Positions 39,405 to 50,500 of a DNA stretch of 64,000 nucleotides are shown here, in pieces (within the stretch, counting starts at the first letter, position 1; every line of letters starts with the position of its first letter). This DNA comes from Candidatus Levilactobacillus faecigallinarum (GTDB lineage: Bacteria; Bacillota; Bacilli; Lactobacillales; Lactobacillaceae). Under the pieces are notes generated by a model. The model was not told the origin of the DNA and searched no databases. It saw only the letters and a program-made list of their open reading frames with translations. The position numbers and the translations under genes were made by a program. The stretch covers positions 1-64,000 of the forward strand of contig DXGJ01000009.1 in NCBI GenBank assembly GCA_019113985.1, written 5' to 3'.

Positions 39405-39433
39405 TTGACAGCGGCCGGGTCGGTTCCTAGAAT
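39405..39433 (+). promoter_or_regulatory. Promoter TTGACA-N17-TAGAAT
   Basis: CGGTTCCTAGAATGG shared with 35863 promoter. Confidence 0.75.
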
Positions 39434-39503
39434 GGGGCCTTGAAGATAGCCGGAAATCAGCGGCCGTCCGATTTTAAATGGTTTTAACTTAGGGGGAGTT
39501 TTT

Positions 39504-40097
39504 ATGAACAGAATCTTAGGATACGCAGCTGCCCTCATCGCAGCCTTATCTTTAGGGGGATTTGCCGCAACGTCCGCGCGGGCCGATGGCAACGCGGCGA
39601 CGGCTGCCAGTGGCACCCGGAGTAGCAGTGTTTCAACTGGGGATACGGACACAACACCGGCCAACACGGATTACGTGGCCGTAGCAAGCTCCGATAGCAG
39701 TAGTAGTGTTGCCAGCGCCAGCAGCAGTAGCACGGCCGCACCAACCGCGAGTCGCAAGACGCCACGGCGAGCGAAGAAGTCTAAGCGAGTGGCGACTAAG
39801 CGCCGTCGAGCGACTGCTAAGCGGACCGTTGCCCGGAAAGCTCGGGTCAGCGAGTTACGTTACCGCAAGGATGCTCGGGTGGTTCGCTTCGGCAAAGGTC
39901 GCAAAGGCGAAGTCGTTACGTTACGGAATCGCCGCGGGCAGGTCGTCAAGAAGTTTGACGTTCGCCGTAGCGGTAAGTTCGACATTCGCTTGACGCGCAA
40001 GCAGGCCTTTAAGCTCGACCGGGGTGGCAAGTACTTTGACGTCACCGTCTCACGGAAAGGCTTCAAGCCGTACACCGTTAAGGAAACTATTTTTTAG
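39504..40097 (+). CDS. Secreted Ser-rich/Arg-rich basic protein, family member 3
   Basis: MNRILGYAAALIAALSLGGFAATSARADGN; SSDSSSSVASASSSSTAAPT; YRKDARVVRFGKGRKGEVVTLRNRRGQVVKKFDVRRSGKFDIRLTRKQ. Confidence 0.75.
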   Translation: MNRILGYAAALIAALSLGGFAATSARADGNAATAASGTRSSSVSTGDTDTTPANTDYVAVASSDSSSSVASASSSSTAAPTASRKTPRRAKKSKRVATKRRRATAKRTVARKARVSELRYRKDARVVRFGKGRKGEVVTLRNRRGQVVKKFDVRRSGKFDIRLTRKQAFKLDRGGKYFDVTVSRKGFKPYTVKETIF

Positions 40098-40251
40098 ACG
40101 TTGAATAAGTGGCAATCGCGAGTTTGTGGTTATTAAGGTGATCGTGTGATCGCCTTTTTTGTTTGGCTAAATTGTTGTCGCCGCTTAGCCACTGACCCTA
40201 TAATCGCCCCAATGACTAGGGGGATTTCAACAAGAAAGTGGGGGAGGGCCC

Positions 40252-41907
40252 GTGGCCTTTAAAGCATGGTTTCAGCATCATCAGCGTGAGCTCCAGTATT
40301 TGGCACTATTCAGCATGATGGGGGTCGCTATCATGTTGGTCTGTTCGTACACGTCGCCAGCTTTTTACTTTGACTATTCACCGGACAATAACGCCTTCTT
40401 CAGTGTCGGCAAGGCCATGATGAACGGCAAGGTCCTGTACCGGGACATCTTCGAGCAGAAGGGCCCATACATCTACTTACTCCACGGGTTGGCCTACTTG
40501 GTCTCGTCGCGGAGCTTCTTCCTGGTCTACCTCTGGGAGGTCGTGACACTGGTGGCGTCAATGTTTCTGAGCTACCGCATCGCGACTCGGATTCTACGGC
40601 AACCGCAGGCGCTGCTGGTTGGCATTCTGTCACCAGCCCTGTTTCTCTACCACCCGTACTACGACTACGGGGACACTGCAGAATTCTTTGCACTGCCGTT
40701 GATTTTATCGCTCATTTACCTCATCCTACTGCTGGCTGAACGGCGCTTCCACGTGAGTTCGTGGTGGTTCTTCGCTCAGGGGGTGTTTGTGGGGGTTGAA
40801 TTCTTATCCAAATACACGTTATTAGGTTCGTGGATTGCCTTTTACCTCTTCATCGGCGTCTATCTGATCAAGCAGCGAGAGTGGGCCACGTTGCGCCGGG
40901 TAGTGGTGTGGAGTGCCGGGGGCTTTCTGCTGGCAACGGTGCCGTGGTTACTGTATTTCTGGCTGAATCACGCGATGCGGAGCTTTCTTTACGTTTACTT
41001 CTTCTTCAACACCCATGTTTATCTGACGTCGTCGGTCTCGTTTTTCTCTAACCTGGTGCAATCTACTAGCTTACTGGCCAGTTTCTTCCTATCGGGTGTG
41101 GTATTCTTTACCTTGGGCCTTTTGGGGACGCTGGTGATTATCTTCCGGCACGACGTTTTAAAGGACAACTTCGCGCGGGTCTTGTACCTGGTGGTCTTTC
41201 TCAGTAACGACATCCTGGCGCTGTACGGGTACAGTAGCGGTAACGTCTTTCAGTATTACCAGCTGATTTACTTCCCGTTTTTTGTCTTGCCGTTCGTTTA
41301 CTTCTGCAAGTTCTGCTTTAACCGGCGCACCATCAAAAAGGATGACGATACGTTGACGATTCTGACGGCGATTCTGATGAGCTTTTTCCTGGTCCTCGGC
41401 GTCAACAATAACTTCACCAGCTCACGGTTGTTTCCCAATAACGCGTCCGTCACGGACTTGCATACCAAGCGGCCCCAGGAACCGGCCCAAACGGAATTTG
41501 GGAACATCATGCGCCAGCGGACCCACGGGAAAATCACACTACTGAACTACGGCTCGATTGACATGGGCTTTTATACCGCGGCTGGTGCCGTACCAACGCT
41601 GTACTATTTCCAAAACTACAACATTCCGACTCAAAGCGACCCAACTATTCTTAACACGCAATTGGCGGCTATTCGGCAGCGACGCGTCGAGTGGGTGGTC
41701 CTGAACACGCCGTTGGGGAAACGGCCGGCGACTTGGCGGGGGAACCAATACCAGGTCGGTCAGATTTCGGGCGGCAACCTGAACCCGGGAACGGCCCGGA
41801 TGAGTGGGCTACTCTACCGTAATTACCGGTTGGTCGCGGTCCACACCCAGAGTTTCGAGAACGTCAACGTGAGTTACTGGTTATTTCAGCGAAAATCAGC
41901 GGATTAG
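40252..41907 (+). CDS. Polytopic GT-C-like membrane glycosyltransferase, copy 2
   Basis: Strongly similar to 36914-38563 across its length (FYFDYSPDNNAFFSVGKAMMNGKVLYRDIFEQKGPYIYLLHGLAYL); GTG start. Confidence 0.75.
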   Translation: MAFKAWFQHHQRELQYLALFSMMGVAIMLVCSYTSPAFYFDYSPDNNAFFSVGKAMMNGKVLYRDIFEQKGPYIYLLHGLAYLVSSRSFFLVYLWEVVTLVASMFLSYRIATRILRQPQALLVGILSPALFLYHPYYDYGDTAEFFALPLILSLIYLILLLAERRFHVSSWWFFAQGVFVGVEFLSKYTLLGSWIAFYLFIGVYLIKQREWATLRRVVVWSAGGFLLATVPWLLYFWLNHAMRSFLYVYFFFNTHVYLTSSVSFFSNLVQSTSLLASFFLSGVVFFTLGLLGTLVIIFRHDVLKDNFARVLYLVVFLSNDILALYGYSSGNVFQYYQLIYFPFFVLPFVYFCKFCFNRRTIKKDDDTLTILTAILMSFFLVLGVNNNFTSSRLFPNNASVTDLHTKRPQEPAQTEFGNIMRQRTHGKITLLNYGSIDMGFYTAAGAVPTLYYFQNYNIPTQSDPTILNTQLAAIRQRRVEWVVLNTPLGKRPATWRGNQYQVGQISGGNLNPGTARMSGLLYRNYRLVAVHTQSFENVNVSYWLFQRKSAD

Positions 41908-41938
41908 AGTTTAAGGGGACACGGGGGGAGTTTTAACA

Positions 41939-43651
41939 ATGGGAGAACGATTACGCGGGTTTTTAACCCGGTATTGGTGGCAGGTTGAGGGAGTGACCTT
42001 CCTACTACTGAGTATTTTATGGATTTTACCCTGGGGATTCTCAGGCAAGCTGTACGTGGGGGATGACCTGGCCTTCCACCTGAACCGGATTCAGGGGTTG
42101 ACCGCGGCATTCAAGGCCAGCGGCAACTGGTTTCAGATTCCGGCCGTGGCGACCGGGGCGTTCAGCGCCTGGGGGTATCCCATCAACCTCTTTTACCCGG
42201 CAACGGCCTTGATTCCAGCGGCCTGGCTCCAGGCAGTGGCTCCGGGGATCGGTGGGTATTACGTCTTCTTGGTTTTCCTGAATTTTGCGACCCTCGGGAT
42301 TGCCGCCGTCGTGGCGTACCAACTCTTGCAGAGCCGCGGTCAGGCTTTCCTGGTCGCTGTTATCTACAGCTTCGCCCAGTACCGTTTTCTAGACTTCTTC
42401 GTTCGGGGGGCGCTAGCGGAGGGCATCGTCTTCACTTTTCTGCCTATCGTTTTCTACGGTCTCTATTGTCTGACCGTGGGCGATTATCGCAAATGGTACT
42501 GGCTGGCCATCGGGATGGCGTTGATTGCCCTGACCCACGTGATTTCGTTGGCGTTAAGCGCCGTGGGCGTGGTGGTCATGCTCAGTATGTGGGGACTATC
42601 CCGGACCGAGCCGTGGCGGCGACTGCGAAATCTGGGATTTGCCACGGTGCTGGCGGTGGGACTCTCAGCCGGGTTCCTGGGACCGTTGGCCGAACAACTG
42701 GTGCACGTGGGTAAGCTGGGAGTCGCCCAGTACAGTCTGGCCCAGAGTGCAGCGCAGCTCGGCGACCTTTTCAGTAACTCGCTGGACAACGCGACGGCCT
42801 CCAACCAGATCAACTTCGGCGTGGTTGCGTTGTTACTGACGGTGGCGGCACTCTTTGCCTGGAAACAGTTGACGGCGTTTGACCGGTATTGTCTGGGCCT
42901 GAGTTGGTTCTTCATTTTCTTGGGAACCAACCTCTTTCCTTGGCAGCTGTTCCAGGGACTCCTGGGCAACATCCAATTTCCCTGGCGCTTCCTGGCGTTG
43001 GCGGTCTTCCCACTTGCGTTAGTGGGGGCGCGTTCACTGATTCTGCTAGCCCACGCGCGGACCTTTAACCGTAAGTTCTGGACAGTCGCCGTGGCGAGTC
43101 TAGCCGTGGTGGGCATCGCACTCGGTACCAGCGAGCGCCTGTACCATCAGGTTGGTTTGGGCCAGAACAAAATTGTGACCAATGCCAGTTACCTGCAAAA
43201 TGCGACGACGGATACCACCACGGACTATGTGGCCCAGCGGGGGCAAGTCTCAATGGCGGCAGTCCGGACGCACTCGGTACCGGTGATGAATACCCAGACC
43301 AACGGGCAACAGCTGGCGGACTTACAGCAGCAGACTGAACAATCGCTGGCCAATGGCCTAAGCTTTCACCTAACCAGCGCCGTACCGCAGCGCATTAAGC
43401 TGCCGGAACTGGCCTACGCGGGATATCACGTCTACGTTAACGGGCGGCAACAGACGCCGACGTTGGACGCTAATGGGGTGGTGCACATCAAGGTTGCGGC
43501 GGGCGCTTCACAGGTTCGCTACGTTTATCAACCAACGGTCGTCCAAATCCTGAGTGGCTGGGTGGCCGCGTTGAGTTGGCTGGGTCTGCTGGGAACGCTG
43601 GGTTGGCGCCGTTATCACCGGTCAACGTCAACGGTCACCAAGACCTTGTAA
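41939..43651 (+). CDS. Polytopic membrane protein, GT-C/YfhO-related (570 aa)
   Basis: GDDLAFHLNRIQGLTAAFKAS, many TM segments, C-terminal periplasmic-type domain with PELAYAGYHVYVNGRQQ. Confidence 0.65.
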   Translation: MGERLRGFLTRYWWQVEGVTFLLLSILWILPWGFSGKLYVGDDLAFHLNRIQGLTAAFKASGNWFQIPAVATGAFSAWGYPINLFYPATALIPAAWLQAVAPGIGGYYVFLVFLNFATLGIAAVVAYQLLQSRGQAFLVAVIYSFAQYRFLDFFVRGALAEGIVFTFLPIVFYGLYCLTVGDYRKWYWLAIGMALIALTHVISLALSAVGVVVMLSMWGLSRTEPWRRLRNLGFATVLAVGLSAGFLGPLAEQLVHVGKLGVAQYSLAQSAAQLGDLFSNSLDNATASNQINFGVVALLLTVAALFAWKQLTAFDRYCLGLSWFFIFLGTNLFPWQLFQGLLGNIQFPWRFLALAVFPLALVGARSLILLAHARTFNRKFWTVAVASLAVVGIALGTSERLYHQVGLGQNKIVTNASYLQNATTDTTTDYVAQRGQVSMAAVRTHSVPVMNTQTNGQQLADLQQQTEQSLANGLSFHLTSAVPQRIKLPELAYAGYHVYVNGRQQTPTLDANGVVHIKVAAGASQVRYVYQPTVVQILSGWVAALSWLGLLGTLGWRRYHRSTSTVTKTL

Positions 43652-43658
43652 TGCGTGT

Positions 43659-43693
43659 CACGAGAGAGTGGGGACGGCCCTGGTCTCTCTTTT
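43659..43693 (+). terminator. Intrinsic terminator
   Basis: cgagagagtgggg...ccctggtctctcttttt. Confidence 0.6.
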
Positions 43694-43830
43694 TATTTCC
43701 GTAAAAGGCATCGCAAAATTTCCAACACTTTTAACGGTTTGGGAGACGAACCCTAAAAGTTCGATGAGAAACCTTGACCTGACAAGGTTTGGCTGGTACA
43801 TTAGAAAACAATATCTCCCAGGATTCCTAA

Positions 43831-45009
<1,179 letters not shown>

Positions 45010-45021
45010 ATAAGTGAATGA

Positions 45022-45066
45022 CATTAAGCGTCATCCCATCGTTTTTGCGGTGTGATGACGCTTTTT
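45022..45066 (+). terminator. Intrinsic terminator
   Basis: aagcgtcatcccatcg...ggtgtgatgacgcttttt. Confidence 0.75.
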
Positions 45067-45169
45067 ATAATGGAATGGGAATTGTTATCTTGATTCTACA
45101 GAAGAATCTAGGGCCATGTCTATTGGGGGTCAATAAAGTTATACTGATAAAAAAGGGGTGTGAAGAGAA

Positions 45170-45586
45170 GTGAAGAGCTTACTAATGGCGTATCTTAAGG
45201 GATTCGTGCCGTATGGTTTAGTTTTGGCCGTGACCAATTTTGAGGTGACTGAGGCCAGCCTCGTTTTTAGTATGAGCTGGGCGAATGCCTATTTCTTGAT
45301 CAGCTATTTGGTTTTCTTTCCGCTATTGGTTAATCTTCGGCAGAAGGCCGTCCCGAAACCACAGTCCCGACCGGTTAAATCGATACCACGAGATGGTAAA
45401 AAGACAAACTGGGAACTGGAAGCTCTGAAGATTGGCTATACGAAGGGGATTGATCGGGATTACACCAAACCGGACAACTGGCTTGAACGCTGGGCGATGG
45501 CTTTTTGTCGGTGGTTACTCTGGATACTATTGGGGCCGGTGATTTATGTTGGTCAATGGGTTAAGGCATGGTATTTAGGCCGATAA
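45170..45586 (+). CDS. Small membrane protein, paralogue of 1513-1938
   Basis: Shared N-terminal motif and C-terminal RWxMxFxxxLxWxLxGPxIY. Confidence 0.75.
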   Translation: MKSLLMAYLKGFVPYGLVLAVTNFEVTEASLVFSMSWANAYFLISYLVFFPLLVNLRQKAVPKPQSRPVKSIPRDGKKTNWELEALKIGYTKGIDRDYTKPDNWLERWAMAFCRWLLWILLGPVIYVGQWVKAWYLGR

Positions 45587-45678
45587 TGGTCCTGTGATAG
45601 CGTTGGTTTATTGTTCTAAGCGACATTAAGCTGGTGATCCATGCAGAATTAGGGCGCTAGTAAGGATTAGAACATAAA

Positions 45679-45710
45679 TAAAAGCCCCGAATCCAGCGAT
45701 TCGGGGCTTA
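45679..45710. terminator. Bidirectional-type terminator
   Basis: aaaagccccgaatcc...gattcggggctt. Confidence 0.75.
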
Positions 45711-45749
45711 CGTTTTATATTCGGATTTTACAGATAGGATAGATAAACC

Positions 45750-46316
45750 TTAGTTGTTGTAAGCTTGTTGTAAAGCGACCTTGTCTTGGGAATCAATGGA
45801 AGCGTACCGTTCGGAAGCGTACATGACGCTGGCTTCGGAATCGGAGTGGCTTAAGCCTAAGGCGTGGCCAATTTCATGGGTAGCCACGTTGGCGCGTTGC
45901 TTGGTGGTGTAGTTGTACTTGGTGAGCAACTTCTTGTTTAACGTGGACTTGGCGGAAACGATTTGGTTGTCACCGCTCTTTTGGTAGTAAGAGTAGTTGG
46001 TGTAACCGGCTAAGTCGGAACCCTTAGTCTTCAGGGAGTTGGAAGAAGTCAAAGTGATGTCGGCCTTTTGACCACTCTTGGCAGGGGTCAATTCAACGAC
46101 ACCCACGGCGTTCCAGGACTTAACGGCTTTCTTCCAGATGCCTTGGTAATATGTAGAGGACGTATCGCACTTGTAAGTAATGGTGGTTGATTTCCAGCTA
46201 CCCCAGGTCGGCGTCTTAGCAAGTGAAGCGGCTTTGATGGAACCGGTGAAGCCAGTTAAAGTTAAGGCACAGGTGGCAGCGACAATCACGATTTGTTTGA
46301 TGACTTTCTTAAACAT
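45750..46316 (-). CDS. Secreted matrixin-like (M10) zinc metalloprotease
   Basis: Signal peptide; ATHEIGHALGLSHS (HExxHxxGxxH). Confidence 0.85.
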   Translation of the reverse strand: MFKKVIKQIVIVAATCALTLTGFTGSIKAASLAKTPTWGSWKSTTITYKCDTSSTYYQGIWKKAVKSWNAVGVVELTPAKSGQKADITLTSSNSLKTKGSDLAGYTNYSYYQKSGDNQIVSAKSTLNKKLLTKYNYTTKQRANVATHEIGHALGLSHSDSEASVMYASERYASIDSQDKVALQQAYNN

Positions 46317-47126
46317 AAGTTATATCCCACTTTCTGTAAAATTCCGAATGTTGTCTTTTTTGTTTTGTTCCTATCCGATTGAACACTGTTAGTATGCCTT
46401 GAAATGCTCCGCTTGTGTTAGCACACTTTTGCGAGTGTGGCTAAAATCGATGGGACAGTTTTTAGTATGTGGGTATAAACGAGTTCGATAACGAAAAAAC
46501 CTGCTAGAAATGGTTACACATAGGCACTTCTGGTTACAGTCTAAAGACAGTTGTACACAATTCAAAGTCCCCTCAAAGGTAAATGGGGGTTACGAATAAC
46601 CCTTAAAATACATTCATGGTTCCGGTTATCTGCTAAGACGAAGCTTGAATTTTTAAGCGATGTGTAACGGACATTTTTAATAATTAATTCTATAAATGTC
46701 TGATAAACGAACAGAAAAATTGACCACAACCGATTGGTACGGGCGGTGGTCATGCGGTGACTGGTGGAGAGCGTCTCCCAAAACGGCAGAGGTGCGGTGA
46801 GTTTTGTGGTTCGACGACAGGATGGTCTAGCCCGTGGCTGAATCACCCCCTCGTGGGATTTAACGCGTGATGCCGCCATTTAACGCCAAAGTGGTCCCGG
46901 TTATAAACGGGTCAGCGGCGGTGGTATAACAGAATTGTTTCAAAAGAGCTCTGGCGTTGGCGACACCCGGCCAACTAGTGTAAAATTAAGAACTGTTAAA
47001 GTGCCTTACGCCCGGTTAAAGGTTCCGGTGCGAACCAACGCGAACCGTGTATCTTTGGTAAACTAGGATTAAACGCCGAGAATGACGACTCGTGCAAATG
47101 ACAGCTGCGAAGGAGAGCTCATCTAT

Positions 47127-47816
47127 ATGAAAATTTTAGTTGTCGATGACGATAAAGAAATTGCACAATTACTTGAAATCTACATTAAAAACGAAGGTTA
47201 CGAACCCCTGACTGCCTATGACGGCAAGGAGGCCCTAACCAAGCTTCACACCACGCCGGACATCGCCCTGATAATTCTGGACGTGATGATGCCCGAGATG
47301 AGTGGTATCGAAGTCATCAAGGAAGTCCGGAAAGACTCCCAGATTCCGATTCTGATTCTCTCGGCCAAAACCGGTGACATGGATAAGATTCAGGGGTTGA
47401 TCACCGGGGCCGACGATTACGTCACCAAGCCCTTCAACCCGCTGGAGGTCATGGCCCGGGTCAAGTCACTACTGCGGCGGAGCCAGGACAAGGTCACCGA
47501 TGACAGTCCCGACGTATTAGACATCGGGACCCTGACCATCAACAAGGATTCCCATGAGGTCAAGACGATTGCCGGCAAGACGGTTTCGTTAACGGCCCTA
47601 GAGTTCGGGATTCTCTACCTCTTGGCCAGTCATCCCAACCGGGTCTTCTCGGCGGATGAGATTTTCGAGCGCGTTTGGCGGCAAGAGAGCATCGTGTCGG
47701 CCAAGACGGTCATGGTTCACGTGAGCCACTTGCGGGACAAAATCGAAGATGCCACCAACGGCGAAAAGGTGATTCAGACGGTCTGGGGCGTGGGGTACAA
47801 GATTGAATCCCACTAA
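47127..47816 (+). CDS. OmpR/PhoB family response regulator (VanR-like)
   Basis: MKILVVDDDKEIAQLLEIYIKNEGYE, DVMMPEMSGIEV, ADDYVTKPFNPLEVMARVKSLLRR. Confidence 0.9.
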   Translation: MKILVVDDDKEIAQLLEIYIKNEGYEPLTAYDGKEALTKLHTTPDIALIILDVMMPEMSGIEVIKEVRKDSQIPILILSAKTGDMDKIQGLITGADDYVTKPFNPLEVMARVKSLLRRSQDKVTDDSPDVLDIGTLTINKDSHEVKTIAGKTVSLTALEFGILYLLASHPNRVFSADEIFERVWRQESIVSAKTVMVHVSHLRDKIEDATNGEKVIQTVWGVGYKIESH

Positions 47817-47832
47817 TAATGGGGGAACCAGC

Positions 47833-49005
47833 ATGAAGCTCACCACCCGGGAAAAGAGCGCGCTGTTTATGGAAGGCGTGGTCACCGTGATCCTGCTGCT
47901 CATGCTGAACCTCGCCCTGTTGGTCTTGATCGTTCAAGCCATCGAGAGCAATCCCGGTCTGCGTGATGGGATTTTCATCATCAAACGCTCCGTGATGTTC
48001 GGACCCCACCACTATCAACTGTGGAGTTGGGAGAACCTCTTCATTGGCCTGATGGTCATTGCCGACGCGATGGTGGTCTGGTGGCGCCTAATTCGGCGTT
48101 ACCGGCAGATGCAACTGCACCACATCATCGAAGAACTGCATTACATCGCCAACGGGCACTTCGACCACCGGATTCCCTTTCGGGTCAGTGGGGACGTGCA
48201 ACGGGTGGTTGATTCCGTCAACGCCCTAGTCGATTCGGTCATCAACTCTATGGACGAGGAACGGGCAATCGAGAAATCGAAGGATGAGCTGATCACCAAC
48301 GTCAGTCACGATATTCGGACGCCGTTGACCTCAATCATTGGGTACTTAGGCCTGATTGAAGATAAGCAGTACCACACCACGGACGATCTCTTGAAGTACA
48401 CCCACACGGCCTTTCTGAAGTCCAAACAAATGAAGTCGTTGGTCGACGACCTATTCGAATACACCAAGGTTCGGCAGACGGACACGCCGCTGAGCCTGAC
48501 CAAGATTGATTTGGGGGCCATGCTGGAACAACTGGCCGCTAGTTTTGAACTGGAGGCCCAGAAAAAGGGCATGGATATCGGCGCGACCGGCGACGACGTC
48601 CATCCGTTAATGATGGAGGCCGATCCCGAGAAGCTGGTCCGGGTCTTTAACAACCTGGTGTCCAACGCCCTGAAGTATGGCGACGGGGGCAAGCACATCA
48701 CCTTGGTCGCCAAACGCGTTACGGACGGTGAGCTGGAGGTCCGGGTCGCCAACGACGGGCCCAAGATTCCCAAGGAATCCTTGGCGATGATCTTCGAACG
48801 GTTCTACCGGGTCGAGGAGTCACGCTCCAAGGAGACTGGTGGAACCGGGCTGGGATTGGCGATTGCCCAGAGCATCGTGGCCCTGCACGGCGGGTATATC
48901 TACGTCGAGTCGGACGACCAACTGACTAGCTTCGTGATTCATTTGCCCGTGCAACACGATCATCCTTTAGCCGTACCGCAACGCCTGAAGACGGGGACGG
49001 CTTAG
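47833..49005 (+). CDS. Sensor histidine kinase (VanS-like)
   Basis: ELITNVSHDIRTPLTSIIGYLGLI, VFNNLVSNALKYG, TGGTGLGLAIAQSIVALHGG. Confidence 0.9.
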   Translation: MKLTTREKSALFMEGVVTVILLLMLNLALLVLIVQAIESNPGLRDGIFIIKRSVMFGPHHYQLWSWENLFIGLMVIADAMVVWWRLIRRYRQMQLHHIIEELHYIANGHFDHRIPFRVSGDVQRVVDSVNALVDSVINSMDEERAIEKSKDELITNVSHDIRTPLTSIIGYLGLIEDKQYHTTDDLLKYTHTAFLKSKQMKSLVDDLFEYTKVRQTDTPLSLTKIDLGAMLEQLAASFELEAQKKGMDIGATGDDVHPLMMEADPEKLVRVFNNLVSNALKYGDGGKHITLVAKRVTDGELEVRVANDGPKIPKESLAMIFERFYRVEESRSKETGGTGLGLAIAQSIVALHGGYIYVESDDQLTSFVIHLPVQHDHPLAVPQRLKTGTA

Positions 49006-49098
49006 ACCTTAATCACGTTTAAGAAACTTAGGTTACACTTGAAGCATCCAACCGCGGGGCGACCCGTGATTACATAAGACAGGAGATTTTTGATTGCT

Positions 49099-50424
49099 AT
49101 GAAACGTTTACGTAAATTTATCGTCGGTTTGATTGCCGCCGTGACGCTGACCACCAGCGGTTTGTCTGCGGGGCTGACCCCCACGGTGACTGCCCAGGCC
49201 GCGACCACCAGCACCACATCTACGGTCAACCTGAAGGCCAAGGCCGGCATCGCGGTCGACGCCAAGACCGGTCAGATTCTGTACGAGAAGAATGGAAGCC
49301 AGGCGCTTCCCGTGGCCTCGATGACCAAGCTGTTGTCGATTTACCTGGTGTTGCAGGCGGTCCACAACGGCAAGCTGAAGTGGGACCAAAAGATTACCAT
49401 CAGCAAGCCCATCGCTAAGATTGCTAAGAACACCAATCTTTCCAATGTTCCCCTGCGGGCGGGTCACAGTTACACGGTCAAGTCCCTGTACCAGGCCTCG
49501 CTAATCTACTCGGCCAATGGGGCCATCGAAGCCCTGGGAGCTGCTGTGGCGGGGTCACCGCATGCGTTCGTCGACCAGATGAAGGCTCAGGCCGAGAAGC
49601 TGGGGATGACCGACGTGAAAATTTACAACGCCTGTGGGTTGACCAACAAGCAGGTTGGTTCGCTGGGTTACAGCAACGTTAAGGGGTCCGCTGAGAACCA
49701 GTGGTCCGCCGAAGACCAGGCCAAGTTGGCCGTCGCGTTGGTCAACAAGTACCCCGAAGTCTTGAACACCACCAAGGTTGCCAAGATGTGGTTCGAGAAG
49801 GGGACCCAGGATGCCACTAAGATGGAGAACTGGAACTGGATGTTAAAGGGCTTAACCGCTTCCTACAGCAAGTTACACGTTGATGGGTTAAAGACCGGGA
49901 CTTCTGACGCTGCCGGTGCCAACTTCACCGGGACCGCGAACAATAACGGCAACCGGATCATCACGGTCGTGCTGCACGCGGCCCACAAGTCCGAAACGGA
50001 TGCCTCACGGTTCCAACAGACCCAAAAGATGATGTCTTACGTTTACAACAACTTCAAGACGGTCACCTACCACGCTGGTCAATCGGTGACCGGTGCTAAG
50101 TCGGTGACCACGAATGACGCCAAGGAGAAGACCGCCAAGACGGCCCTGGCTAGCGACGTCAAGCTCTGGATTCGGAACGACCAAGTTGCCAGCAACGTCA
50201 CGGCCAAGCCACAACTGAAGGCGAGCCTGACCAAGAAGGATGCGCTGGAGGCGCCCGTTGCCAAGAACCAAACGGTGGGGACGGCCAACCTGTCGCTTAA
50301 GGGCGACCAACTGGGCTTCCTGGGCAACACCAAGACGGTCAAGGTACCGTTGAAGGTCACCCAAGCCGTTGAGAAGGCCAACATCTTCGTCCGCTTATGG
50401 CGGTCGATCGTTGCCCTGTTCTAA
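49099..50424 (+). CDS. dacA: Serine-type D-Ala-D-Ala carboxypeptidase (PBP5/DacA type)
   Basis: ASMTKLLSIYLV (SxxK), YSANGAIEALG (SxN), LKTGTSDAAG (KTG). Confidence 0.9.
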   Translation: MKRLRKFIVGLIAAVTLTTSGLSAGLTPTVTAQAATTSTTSTVNLKAKAGIAVDAKTGQILYEKNGSQALPVASMTKLLSIYLVLQAVHNGKLKWDQKITISKPIAKIAKNTNLSNVPLRAGHSYTVKSLYQASLIYSANGAIEALGAAVAGSPHAFVDQMKAQAEKLGMTDVKIYNACGLTNKQVGSLGYSNVKGSAENQWSAEDQAKLAVALVNKYPEVLNTTKVAKMWFEKGTQDATKMENWNWMLKGLTASYSKLHVDGLKTGTSDAAGANFTGTANNNGNRIITVVLHAAHKSETDASRFQQTQKMMSYVYNNFKTVTYHAGQSVTGAKSVTTNDAKEKTAKTALASDVKLWIRNDQVASNVTAKPQLKASLTKKDALEAPVAKNQTVGTANLSLKGDQLGFLGNTKTVKVPLKVTQAVEKANIFVRLWRSIVALF

Positions 50425-50444
50425 CTGAAAAGTTAAGCCAAATA

Positions 50445-50497
50445 AAAGCTGCGTTGACCCCCACATCTAAGTGGGTGGGCGACGCAGCTTTTATTTG
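50445..50497. terminator. Bidirectional terminator between convergent genes
   Basis: ataaaagctgcgt...acgcagcttttat. Confidence 0.85.
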
Positions 50498-50500
50498 GTC

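Noticed and set aside
42484-43116. 210-aa antisense ORF inside the 41939-43651 gene
   Set aside because: Low-complexity, basic, no start context; sense frame has clear TM pattern.
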